Both the position numbers and the translations under genes were made by a program. From positions 1 through 19,920 of the forward strand of contig JAFOMB010000106.1 of NCBI GenBank assembly GCA_017419065.1: DNA of 19,920 nucleotides, in the 5' to 3' direction. This DNA comes from Erysipelotrichaceae bacterium. GTDB taxonomy: Bacteria > Bacillota_I > Bacilli_A > Erysipelotrichales > Erysipelotrichaceae. The notes beneath the pieces are model-generated. The model was not told where the DNA came from. It saw only the letters and a program-made list of their open reading frames with translations, and ran no database searches. Of the stretch, positions 6,185 to 13,601 are shown one piece after another (positions within the stretch are counted from its first letter, which is position 1; the number at the start of each line of letters is the position of its first letter).

Positions 6185-7981
6185 TTATTCCGGTTTGAGC
6201 TCCAGATACAGTTCACGGTAGCGGACTGCTGAGACGTTCCAGGAGACATCCTTGGACATATCTCTGACCACCATCTCATCGAAGTAAGGACGGTTATTGA
6301 AGAATAAGTCCTTGGCTCTGTTGATGGCGTCCAGCAGGAGTCCGGCATCATAGCGGTCAAAGGTGAAGCCGTTGCCCTGATCTTCAAAGGCGTTGTAAGG
6401 CATGACGGTATCCTTGAGGCCGCCGGTCTCTCTGACGACCGGGATCGTGCCGTAGCGCATGGCGATGAGCTGTGTCAGACCGCATGGTTCGAATAAGGAC
6501 GGGACCAGCAGCAGATCAGCACCCGCATAGATGTGATGGGCTCTTGTCTCATCGTACATGATGGAGGAAGACACGCTTCCCCTGTTTTCTGCTTCATAGT
6601 AGCGGAAGGAATCCTCATAGCGGCCATCCCCGGTGCCTAAGACAGCGACCTGGGTATTGCCGTCGACGATCTCCGGCATGATAGCGTTGACGAGGTCAAG
6701 GCCTTTCTGGTCTGTCAGACGGGAAATGAGACCGATGACGATCTTGCGGCCGTCCTGATCGAGTCCCAGTTCTTCCTGCATGGCTCTCTTGTTTTCCTTC
6801 TTCTTTTCGACAGCTGTTTCCTTATCGTAGTTGACGGTAAGTCTCTTATCAGTTGCCGGGTCCCAGAGATCGGTATCGATCCCGTTGACGATGCCTCTGA
6901 GCTTGTAGGAGTGGAAGCGCAGGTGTTCGTTGAGACCTTCACCATAGAAGAGGGTCTGTATCTCTCCGGCATAGGTCTCGGAAACGGTCGTGACCGCATC
7001 GGCGAAACTGATGCCGCCTTTCAGCATATTCGCATCCCGGTAGTTCGTCAGGATATCGCTTCTGAAGACGCTGTCCGGAAGATTCGTCCAGTACTTCAGG
7101 GTCTCGATATTGTAGACACCCTGGAAGCGCAGGTTGTGGATGGTGAGGACACTCTTCGCGGAGGAGACAGGCGTTCCTTCAAACTGGGTACGGAGGAATA
7201 CCGGTACCAGAGCGGCCTGCCAGTCATGGCAGTGGATGACATCCGGGATCCAGTCCATATAGTTCAGGGCAGCTAAAGCAGCCTTGGCGAAGTAGCAGAA
7301 CTTCGGGATATCATCGACGAGGTTCGTATAAGGATTGCCGAAGGAGAAGAACTCCTCGTTATCGATAAAGTCATAGACAACGCCGTCCCAGACATATTCC
7401 ATGATGCCGACATAGTAGGAGCGTCCGTCACTGCAGAGATCCATCATGAAGGATCCCCGGTAGACCATCTTCTCCTGATATTCCTGCGGGATGCACTGAT
7501 AGCGCGGCAGGATGACCTTGACATCACAGTTCTGCTTTACCAGAGCCTTCGGAAGAGCGTACATGACATCTCCCAGACCTCCGGTCTTCACGAACGGATA
7601 GCACTCGGAACCGATGAAGGCAACGCTTCTTCTCGGCTGCGGAAGTTCTTCTCTGACTTCTTCGACAGGAACTTCTTCGACAGGAGCTTCTTCGGCCTTG
7701 ACTTCTTCTGTCTTGACTTCTTCCACCTTGACTTCTTCTGTCACGGTTTTCTTGCGTCTGACTGTCTTCTTTTTCGGAGCTTCTTCTGCGACAGCAGTTT
7801 CCTCCTTTTTCTTTCTGACAGTTCTCTTTGCCGGAGCTTTCTTTTCAGCTGCCGGCTTATCTTCCACCTTGACTTCTGCGCTCTTCTTACGGCGTACCGT
7901 CTTCTTAGCGGGCTCGACAGCATCGGGTTGCGATGCTGCTGCAACATTTTCTTTCATTGATTCTGTCTTTTTTCTTGGCAT
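6185..7981 (-). CDS. glgA: Glycogen synthase (GT5) with charged N-terminal extension
   Basis: The GT5 core begins near residue 118 with RRSVAFIGSECYPFVKTGGLGDV; KTGGLGD (132-138) binds the sugar nucleotide. VIHCHDWQAALVP, LTIHNLRFQGVY, GIVNGIDTDLWDP, ISRLTDQKGLD and LFEPCGLTQL (Glu about 498) are all present, so the enzyme looks active. It adds glucose from ADP-glucose to the non-reducing ends of glycogen. The start is ATG 7981, with AAAGGA upstream, giving 598 residues. That is about 120 more than a standard GlgA. The extra N-terminus is low complexity: three copies of a (K/R)TVR(R/K)KK module near residues 27-33, 52-59 and 72-78, alternating with Glu-rich blocks, then a run of EEV repeats (82-112). 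The role of this tail is unknown. No other glycogen gene is in the window. Confidence 0.93.
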   Translation of the reverse strand: MPRKKTESMKENVAAASQPDAVEPAKKTVRRKKSAEVKVEDKPAAEKKAPAKRTVRKKKEETAVAEEAPKKKTVRRKKTVTEEVKVEEVKTEEVKAEEAPVEEVPVEEVREELPQPRRSVAFIGSECYPFVKTGGLGDVMYALPKALVKQNCDVKVILPRYQCIPQEYQEKMVYRGSFMMDLCSDGRSYYVGIMEYVWDGVVYDFIDNEEFFSFGNPYTNLVDDIPKFCYFAKAALAALNYMDWIPDVIHCHDWQAALVPVFLRTQFEGTPVSSAKSVLTIHNLRFQGVYNIETLKYWTNLPDSVFRSDILTNYRDANMLKGGISFADAVTTVSETYAGEIQTLFYGEGLNEHLRFHSYKLRGIVNGIDTDLWDPATDKRLTVNYDKETAVEKKKENKRAMQEELGLDQDGRKIVIGLISRLTDQKGLDLVNAIMPEIVDGNTQVAVLGTGDGRYEDSFRYYEAENRGSVSSSIMYDETRAHHIYAGADLLLVPSLFEPCGLTQLIAMRYGTIPVVRETGGLKDTVMPYNAFEDQGNGFTFDRYDAGLLLDAINRAKDLFFNNRPYFDEMVVRDMSKDVSWNVSAVRYRELYLELKPE

Positions 7982-8006
7982 ATATATAATTCCTTTTCTG
8001 TTAACA

Positions 8007-8024
8007 GACCGGATCAGACCGGTC
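8007..8024. repeat. Small stem-loop in the glgA 5' leader
   Basis: GACCGG and CCGGTC pair around a 6-nt loop within the predicted glgA leader. There is no T-run, so it is not a terminator; it may affect mRNA stability. Confidence 0.4.
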
Positions 8025-8032
8025 ACACTTCT

Positions 8033-8061
8033 ATTTTAATTACCCTTGAAAATTCTTTCAA
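8033..8061 (-). promoter_or_regulatory. Predicted glgA promoter
   Basis: On the minus strand TTGAAA (8056-8061) and TAAAAT (8033-8038) are 17 bp apart, about 50 bp before the glgA start codon. Confidence 0.65.
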
Positions 8062-8064
8062 GGG
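8043..8064. promoter_or_regulatory. Perfect inverted repeat over the glgA -35 region
   Basis: CCCTTGAAA and TTTCAAGGG are perfect 9-bp arms around ATTC. The repeat covers the -35 box and most of the spacer of the glgA promoter, a classic operator position. No protein is identified for it. A hairpin role in RNA is unlikely, since it would lie upstream of the transcription start. Confidence 0.5.
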
Positions 8065-8075
8065 ATGCCCTGAGA

Positions 8076-8110
8076 CTAAAGCGTTTTCAACAGGAATGAG
8101 AGCGCTTTAG
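8076..8110. promoter_or_regulatory. Inverted pair of cre-like sequences between glgA and the TPR gene
   Basis: CTAAAGCG (8076-8083) and CGCTTTAG (8103-8110) form an inverted repeat. The left arm extends to CTAAAGCGTTTTCA, which matches 12 of 14 positions of the CcpA site TGNAARCGNWWWCA; the leading TG is the mismatch. The right arm is a weaker match. It lies upstream of glgA and just before the candidate TPR promoter (TACAAT at 8113-8118). Confidence 0.35.
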
Positions 8111-8143
8111 AGTACAATAGAATAGAAAGAAGAGGACCTCATT

Positions 8144-8968
8144 ATGAGCACATTGAAACCGGAAGATTACCTGGAACCCAACTGTCTGTTATGCGATAAG
8201 CCGATCGGAACCAAACAGAAGATACAGCGCATCCCTCAGCAGAGAGTCTCGGAGAAAGTCGATGAACTGATGGCGAAGAAACAGTATAAGGCTGTTGATG
8301 AGTGTCTGAGGTACTGGTATGAGGAAGCCAAGGCGAACGGCGATGAGCAGGGGGTCTTTCACGTGCTCAATGAACGCATGGGCGTCTCCCGTAAGACCGG
8401 AAGAAAAGAAGAAGGCTATAAGGCCATCGAAGAGGCCATGGGAATGCTGGAAGGACTGGGGTATACCGACAGTGTCTCCGGAGCGACCTGCTACACCAAT
8501 GCGGCCACGGTCTATACGGTCTTCCATGACGATGAAAAGGCCATGGAACTCTTTGAAAAGGCCAAGGACATCTATGAGAAATACCGGGAGAACAACGAAT
8601 ACAAGCTGGCCTCCCTCTACAACAATATGGCCACCTCTTTAACGGCCCTGAAGCGCTATGAGGAAGCGGATGAGAACTATGTCAAAGCCCTCTCCGTCCT
8701 CGAAGAAGTGAAGCAGAGCGGTCTCGAGAAGGCGATGTCCTATCTCAACCGCATCGATATCCTCTTATCCCAGGGCATTGAAGAAGATCCGCGCATCGAG
8801 GAATACCTGGAGAAGGCCTGGAACTACCTGAATGAGGAAGATCTGCCAAGAGACAGCTACTATTCCTATGTGGCAGACAAGTGTGTCGGCATCTATGACT
8901 ACTTCGGCTACTTCCGCTACGCCAATGAGCTGAGAAAGAGAATGAAGGAGATCGATGAAAGGGCTTGA
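8144..8968 (+). CDS. TPR-repeat protein, paired with a DUF4037 protein
   Basis: The 274-residue, mostly helical protein is preceded by AGAGGA. Residues about 113-147 and 154-189 read as tetratricopeptide repeats with the expected small and aromatic residues (TCYTNAATVYTVFHDDEKAM; ASLYNNMATSLTALKRYEEA). Weaker repeats probably lie on either side. A CLLC motif (Cys14, Cys17) near the N-terminus could bind a metal or be redox-active. TPR folds bind partner proteins, so the obvious candidate partner is the product of the next gene, which overlaps it by 14 nt. No signal peptide or membrane segment is seen; it should be cytosolic. Its biological role is not known. Confidence 0.8.
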   Translation: MSTLKPEDYLEPNCLLCDKPIGTKQKIQRIPQQRVSEKVDELMAKKQYKAVDECLRYWYEEAKANGDEQGVFHVLNERMGVSRKTGRKEEGYKAIEEAMGMLEGLGYTDSVSGATCYTNAATVYTVFHDDEKAMELFEKAKDIYEKYRENNEYKLASLYNNMATSLTALKRYEEADENYVKALSVLEEVKQSGLEKAMSYLNRIDILLSQGIEEDPRIEEYLEKAWNYLNEEDLPRDSYYSYVADKCVGIYDYFGYFRYANELRKRMKEIDERA

Positions 8969-9899
8969 GCTATCCAGAAGATACTTTGAAGAATACGGAA
9001 GGGGAATGCTGGAGGAGAGATTCCCGCACCTTCTGAATGACCTGGCTGCAGGTCTTTTTGGCAGCGGTTCGGAGTGCTACGGCTTTGATGATGATCTGTC
9101 CACTGACCACGACTTTGAACCGGGCTTTCTTATCCTGTTAAAGGACACGGTCTCGAGAATAGACGCTTTCCTTTTAGAGAGGGCCTATGCCTCGCTTCCC
9201 AAGGAATACCTCGGCTATAAAAGGCAGCTGATCGCGCCTCCCGGCGGACCGCGTCACGGGGTCTTCTATGCCTCGGAGTGGTTCAAAGAAAAGACGGGGA
9301 GTCCGGATGGCCATATGGATGCCTACAGCTGGTGCACCATCCCGTCCCATGTCCTGTCGGAAGTGACCAACGGGGAAGTCTTCTTTGATCCAAGCGGCTT
9401 TTTAGGAGAGATCCGCAACAGCTTTGCCTCCATGCCGGAAGAAGTCCTTCTTAAAAGACTTTCTTCTGATCTTCTATATATGGGTCAGTCCGGCCAGTAT
9501 AATTACTCCCGCTGCCTGAAACACGGTGAGAAGGCCGCTGCCCAGCTGGCAGTAGATACCTTTGTGAGAAACGGCCTGGATGCCCTGTTCTTACTCAACA
9601 GGACGTATATGCCGTACTATAAGTGGTCTTTTAAAGCAGCTCAAGACCTGGAAAAGCTCTATGAACTGCCTTCCTTATATGAATATCTTCTTTTAAGCGG
9701 AAACGAGGAAGAAGAGACAGAAAAGAAGAAGGAGATCATTGAAGAGATCTCATCTCTTTTAGCTCTGGAAATCTATACACAGGGACTCTGTGAAAGACAG
9801 GAAAATGACCTTGAAAGACTGTCTTATGACCTTCTCAAAAAGGTCAGAAACAGTGACATTTTAGGCCTGGAAATGTTCCTTTTGGTAGGAAATATTTGA
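8955..9899 (+). CDS. DUF4037 protein with nucleotidyltransferase-like motif
   Basis: The gene begins inside the end of the TPR gene (14-nt overlap), with AAGGAG just before the ATG, so the two are probably translated together. The 314-residue product contains GSGSECYGFDDDLSTDHDF (36-53). A Gly-Ser turn followed by closely spaced Asp residues (45-47, 51, 53) resembles the metal-binding site of minimal nucleotidyltransferases, the fold shared by aminoglycoside- and tRNA-modifying transferases and toxin MntA/HepT-like systems. The length and the GGPRHGVFY and DAYSWCTIP segments recall DUF4037 proteins of Firmicutes and Actinobacteria. The C-terminal half is helical. Substrate and role are unknown. 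Confidence 0.75.
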   Translation: MKGLELSRRYFEEYGRGMLEERFPHLLNDLAAGLFGSGSECYGFDDDLSTDHDFEPGFLILLKDTVSRIDAFLLERAYASLPKEYLGYKRQLIAPPGGPRHGVFYASEWFKEKTGSPDGHMDAYSWCTIPSHVLSEVTNGEVFFDPSGFLGEIRNSFASMPEEVLLKRLSSDLLYMGQSGQYNYSRCLKHGEKAAAQLAVDTFVRNGLDALFLLNRTYMPYYKWSFKAAQDLEKLYELPSLYEYLLLSGNEEEETEKKKEIIEEISSLLALEIYTQGLCERQENDLERLSYDLLKKVRNSDILGLEMFLLVGNI

Positions 9900-9910
9900 T
9901 TTGAAATCAA
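9896..9910. promoter_or_regulatory. FNR-like palindrome upstream of the reductase operon
   Basis: TTGATTT-G-AAATCAA is a perfect odd-centred palindrome overlapping the DUF4037 stop codon and ending 15 bp before the -35 box of the next operon. Its half-sites TTGAT and ATCAA are those of Crp/Fnr regulators, but the spacer is 5 rather than the usual 4. Confidence 0.35.
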
Positions 9911-9925
9911 TATGCTGAAAACCCA

Positions 9926-9954
9926 TTGACACCTCCATTTTTGTCTTCTACAAT
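9926..9954 (+). promoter_or_regulatory. Promoter of the anaerobic ribonucleotide reductase operon
   Basis: TTGACA (9926-9931) and TACAAT (9949-9954) are exactly 17 bp apart, the strongest promoter match in the window. Transcription would start near 9961. Confidence 0.8.
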
Positions 9955-9970
9955 GAGAATGCAATAAGGA

Positions 9971-9988
9971 TAGTTGGAAAGTCAACTA
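9971..9988. promoter_or_regulatory. MarR-type operator in front of the MarR-NrdG gene
   Basis: TAGTTG and CAACTA are perfect arms separated by GAAAGT, an 18-bp site of the size MarR dimers bind. It lies about 10-28 bp past the predicted transcription start, where binding would block RNA polymerase. A further GTCAAC at 9994-9999 repeats the right half. Confidence 0.55.
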
Positions 9989-10000
9989 ATGAGGTCAACG

Positions 10001-11146
10001 ATGAGTTCGCAGAACGATTTTTTAATGAGCATTTCCGCTCTGTACCGATATACACAAAAGTATTTCGATAAGAATATGTCAGACTACAACATCGGCTGGG
10101 GACAGCTTGTTTTTCTGTTGCTCATCTATGAAAACGAAGGCATCTCGATGCAGCAGTTAAGCTCCATGGCGGACTGCGATAAGGGGACGACCACCAAGAG
10201 TATGAAGAGACTGCTGGATGAGGGCTATGTCGAGATACAGAGTGATGACAACGACAAGCGCATCAAGCGCTTATTCTCCAGTGAGAAAGCCCGGAAGATC
10301 GTCAATGACCTCTACCGTATGAGAAACGACTATACCGCCCTTCTCCTCAAGGATAAAAGTGAAGAGGAGATGGAAAAGGAGATCGCCGATATCGGACAGA
10401 TCGCCGAGAATGCCAGAGCCATCATGCCGGAGGAAACCTATTCTTCCATCAAGCTCGGAGGCATACAGAAGCTGACCCTGCTGGACTATCCGGGGCAGGT
10501 GGCAGCGACATTATTTACCGTCGGATGCAATATGAAGTGTCCGTTCTGTCACAACCGTGATCTGGTCTTCGTACCGGAGAGTATGAGCTATCTCGATCCG
10601 GATGACGTACTGGACTTCTTCCGGAAGAGACAGGGCATCCTCGATGCGGTAGCGATCACCGGAGGGGAACCTCTCCTGCAGCCGGGACTGGCTGATCTCT
10701 TAAGACAGATCAAGGAACTCGGCTACAAGATCAAACTGGATACCAACGGCCTTCTGCCGGACAGGCTGAAGGAAACCGTCGAATCAGGACTTGTCGACTA
10801 TGTCGCCATGGATCTCAAGAACACCGCGGAGAAATACCCGGCCACGATCGGATTACCGGAATCCCCGGCCCTGATCGCCAACCTTGAGAAGTCCATCAGC
10901 TATCTGATGGAAAGCGATATCGAATACGAATTCCGTACGACTGTCGTAAGGGAATTCCACTCTCCGGAAGACCTTAAGGCAATAGCCGAGAGGATCAAAG
11001 GAGCGAAACACTATTACCTGCAGCAGTTTGTCGATTCCGGCAGATGCATCAGGGAAGGGCTCAGCGCCTATACCGCTGAAGAGATGAAGGACCTCTTAAA
11101 GGAAGTCCAGACAATCATACCGAATGCAGAACTACGAGGAGTATAA
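10001..11146 (+). CDS. nrdG: MarR domain fused to anaerobic ribonucleotide reductase activase (NrdG2 type)
   Basis: One uninterrupted frame encodes two domains. Residues 1-145 are a MarR winged helix (ISMQQLSSMADCDKGTTTKS recognition region at 48-67, wing DDNDKRIKRLFSS at 82-94). Residues 150-381 are a radical-SAM activase with GGIQKLTLLDYPG, the cluster motif CNMKCPFC (Cys176, 180, 183), TGGEP (220-224) and DTNG. NrdG-type enzymes use a 4Fe-4S cluster and S-adenosylmethionine to create the glycyl radical on NrdD. I chose ATG 10001 (381 residues) because GAGG lies 6 nt upstream; ATG 9989 lies inside the operator. Cys59 sits beside the recognition helix and could sense redox state. The next gene, nrdD, begins 12 bp later. 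Inference: the protein activates NrdD and also represses or tunes its own operon. Confidence 0.88.
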   Translation: MSSQNDFLMSISALYRYTQKYFDKNMSDYNIGWGQLVFLLLIYENEGISMQQLSSMADCDKGTTTKSMKRLLDEGYVEIQSDDNDKRIKRLFSSEKARKIVNDLYRMRNDYTALLLKDKSEEEMEKEIADIGQIAENARAIMPEETYSSIKLGGIQKLTLLDYPGQVAATLFTVGCNMKCPFCHNRDLVFVPESMSYLDPDDVLDFFRKRQGILDAVAITGGEPLLQPGLADLLRQIKELGYKIKLDTNGLLPDRLKETVESGLVDYVAMDLKNTAEKYPATIGLPESPALIANLEKSISYLMESDIEYEFRTTVVREFHSPEDLKAIAERIKGAKHYYLQQFVDSGRCIREGLSAYTAEEMKDLLKEVQTIIPNAELRGV

Positions 11147-11158
11147 GGGGGTAGAAAT

Positions 11159-13600
11159 ATGTATAAAGTAGTTAAAAGAGATGGCGAGATCGTCGAATTC
11201 AATATCAACAAGATCGCCGCAGCACTGACTAAGGCGTTTGAATCGACCGGAAGGAATTTCCATCCGTCGGTCATCGACATGCTGGCACTGAAGGTCACCA
11301 GCGATTTTGAACCGAAGGTCAAGGACGACAGGATCGGTGTCGAAGACATCCAGGATTCCGCGGAATCTGTCCTGATCCAGTCCGGGTATAACGATGTAGC
11401 GAAGAACTACATCCTCTACCGTAAGCAGAGAGAAAAGATCCGTAATATGAACGCGACGATGCTCGACTATAAAGAGCTCGTCAACAGCTATGTCAACGCG
11501 ATCGACTGGCGTGTCAAGGAGAACTCTACGGTCACGTATTCCGTAGGCGGTCTCATCCTGTCCAACTCCGGTGCGATCACAGCGAACTACTGGCTTTCCG
11601 AGATCTATGATCAGGAGATCGCCAATGCGCACAGAAACGGTGATGTCCATATCCATGACTTATCCATGCTGACAGGCTATTGCGCAGGGTGGTCTTTAAA
11701 ACAGCTCATCCAGGAAGGCTTAGGCGGTGTTCCGGGCAAGATCACGTCCGCTCCGGCAAAGCACCTCTCCACCTTATGCAACCAGATGGTCAACTTCTTA
11801 GGTATCATGCAGAACGAATGGGCAGGCGCTCAGGCCTTCTCCAGTTTCGATACCTACTTAGCACCGTTCGTTAAAGTCGACAACCTCGACTACCACGAAG
11901 TCAAGCAGTGCATCCAGTCCTTCATCTATGGTGTCAATACACCTTCCAGATGGGGTACTCAGGCACCGTTCACGAACGTCACCTTAGACTGGACTGTTCC
12001 GAATGACTTAGCCAACCTGCCGTGTATCATCGGCGGGGAAGAGATGGACTTCTGCTACAAAGACTGCAAGCCGGAAATGGATCTCATCAACAAGGCCTTC
12101 ATCGAGATCATGATCGAAGGCGATGCCAACGGCAGAGGCTTCCAGTATCCGATCCCGACATACTCTATCACCCGTGACTTCGACTGGTCTGAAACAGAGA
12201 ACAACAAGCTCCTCTTCGAAATGACAGCGAAGTACGGTACCCCTTATTTCTCCAACTACGTCAACAGTGACATGGAACCGTCCGATGTCCGTTCCATGTG
12301 CTGTCGTTTAAGACTTGACCTCAGAGAACTCAGAAAGAAATCCGGCGGCTACTTCGGAAGCGGCGAATCGACAGGTTCTGTTGGTGTCGTCACCATCAAT
12401 ATGCCTCGTTTAGCCTATCTGGCAGAAGATGAAGAAGACTTCTACAAGCGTCTGACCAAGGTCATGGACCTGGCTGCCCGTTCCTTAAAGGTCAAGAGAG
12501 ATGTCATCACGAAGCTCCTCGACAACGGCTTATATCCGTATACGAAGAGATACCTCGGCACCTTCAACAATCACTTCTCTACGATCGGCTTAATAGGCAT
12601 GAACGAAGCCGGCCTCAACGCGAAGTGGTTGAGAAGAGACATGACTCATAAGGAGACTCAGGAATTCACCAAGAACGTCCTGAACTTCATGAGAGAGAAG
12701 CTCTCTGACTACCAGGAAAAGTACGGTGACTTATACAACCTCGAAGCGACTCCGGCAGAATCCACATCCTACCGTCTGGCTAAGATCGACAAGGCGATGT
12801 ATCCGGATATCATCACTGCCAATGAAAACGGCGATCCGTACTACACGAACTCTTCACACTTACCGGTCGGCTTTACCGATGATGTCTTCACTGCTCTCGA
12901 CATCCAGGATGATCTGCAGACCCTCTATACCTCCGGTACTGTCTTCCACGCCTTCTTAGGTGAAAGACTGCCGAACTGGAAGTCTGCGGCCAACCTCGTC
13001 AGAAAGATCGCTGAGAACTACCGTCTGCCTTACTACACGATGTCTCCGACATACTCTGTCTGTGCGGAACACGGCTATCTCGCCGGCGAACAGGATGTCT
13101 GTCCGATCTGCGGCAAGCCGACAGAAGTCTACAGCCGTATCACCGGCTACTACCGTCCTGTCCAGAACTGGAACAAGGGCAAGGCTCAGGAATTCAAGGA
13201 CAGAAAGACCTATGCCTTCCAGGGCTTAGGCCAGAAGCTGGAAAAGGTCCACGGCATCACCCGTGAGATCCCGAAAGAAGATGTCGAAGTCAAACCGGAA
13301 AACACCGATGTCGAAGTAAAGGAAGAAACACCGGCTGTTGAGATCAAGGTCGAAACACCGTTAGACGGCAGCGTTGAACACCTGCTGTTCACGACTCCGA
13401 CCTGCCCGAATTGCAAGGCTGCCAAGCTCCTCTTAGAGAAGAACGGCATCAACTTCCGTGTCCTCAACGCCAACGAAGAAGCGGAACTCGTCGAGAAGTT
13501 CGACATCCGTCAGGCTCCGACTCTCATCGCCTTCAGCGGTGATACCTATGAAAAGTTCCGCGGTGTCTCCGACATCAAGGGCTGGTTATTAAAGCATTGA
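11159..13600 (+). CDS. nrdD: Anaerobic (class III) ribonucleoside-triphosphate reductase with fused glutaredoxin-like domain
   Basis: The protein has 813 residues, longer than a usual NrdD by a C-terminal domain. Domains in order: ATP-cone (1-95) for allosteric control; glycyl-radical barrel with Cys175 in YCAGWSL and the Cys381-Cys382 pair in SMCCRL; a zinc-site region with Cys635, Cys648 and Cys651 (CPICG) plus nearby His638; and the glycyl radical at Gly663 in RITGYYRP. A charged linker rich in EVK/EET (about 700-737) leads to a redoxin domain (738-813) with CPNC (749-752) and the cis-proline loop QAPTL (785-789). NrdD reduces ribonucleoside triphosphates for DNA synthesis without oxygen. 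Some class III enzymes use formate, others thioredoxin or NrdH-like redoxins. The fused redoxin and adjacent flavoprotein favour the second kind here. The ribosome site is AAGGGGG. Confidence 0.93.
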   Translation: MYKVVKRDGEIVEFNINKIAAALTKAFESTGRNFHPSVIDMLALKVTSDFEPKVKDDRIGVEDIQDSAESVLIQSGYNDVAKNYILYRKQREKIRNMNATMLDYKELVNSYVNAIDWRVKENSTVTYSVGGLILSNSGAITANYWLSEIYDQEIANAHRNGDVHIHDLSMLTGYCAGWSLKQLIQEGLGGVPGKITSAPAKHLSTLCNQMVNFLGIMQNEWAGAQAFSSFDTYLAPFVKVDNLDYHEVKQCIQSFIYGVNTPSRWGTQAPFTNVTLDWTVPNDLANLPCIIGGEEMDFCYKDCKPEMDLINKAFIEIMIEGDANGRGFQYPIPTYSITRDFDWSETENNKLLFEMTAKYGTPYFSNYVNSDMEPSDVRSMCCRLRLDLRELRKKSGGYFGSGESTGSVGVVTINMPRLAYLAEDEEDFYKRLTKVMDLAARSLKVKRDVITKLLDNGLYPYTKRYLGTFNNHFSTIGLIGMNEAGLNAKWLRRDMTHKETQEFTKNVLNFMREKLSDYQEKYGDLYNLEATPAESTSYRLAKIDKAMYPDIITANENGDPYYTNSSHLPVGFTDDVFTALDIQDDLQTLYTSGTVFHAFLGERLPNWKSAANLVRKIAENYRLPYYTMSPTYSVCAEHGYLAGEQDVCPICGKPTEVYSRITGYYRPVQNWNKGKAQEFKDRKTYAFQGLGQKLEKVHGITREIPKEDVEVKPENTDVEVKEETPAVEIKVETPLDGSVEHLLFTTPTCPNCKAAKLLLEKNGINFRVLNANEEAELVEKFDIRQAPTLIAFSGDTYEKFRGVSDIKGWLLKH

Positions 13601-13601
13601 T

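Noticed and set aside
7660..7960. Repeats in the 5' part of glgA considered as a CRISPR or DNA repeat array
   Set aside because: The repeats vary in spacing and follow the codons of a low-complexity protein tail in frame with the GT5 core.
7614..8039. Plus-strand Ser/Thr/Leu-rich frame resembling a membrane or surface protein
   Set aside because: It is the complement of the Lys/Glu repeat region of glgA, which creates artificial Ser/Thr/Phe-rich translations.
10430..10460. MarR-NrdG fusion considered as two genes joined by a sequencing error
   Set aside because: The frame is open throughout, the linker reads naturally (EETYSSIKLGG), and no ribosome site or separate start precedes the radical-SAM part. 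It still deserves a check in relatives.
11132..11656. Minus-strand open frame opposite the nrdD start
   Set aside because: Antisense to the conserved ATP-cone and barrel of NrdD; no start signals.
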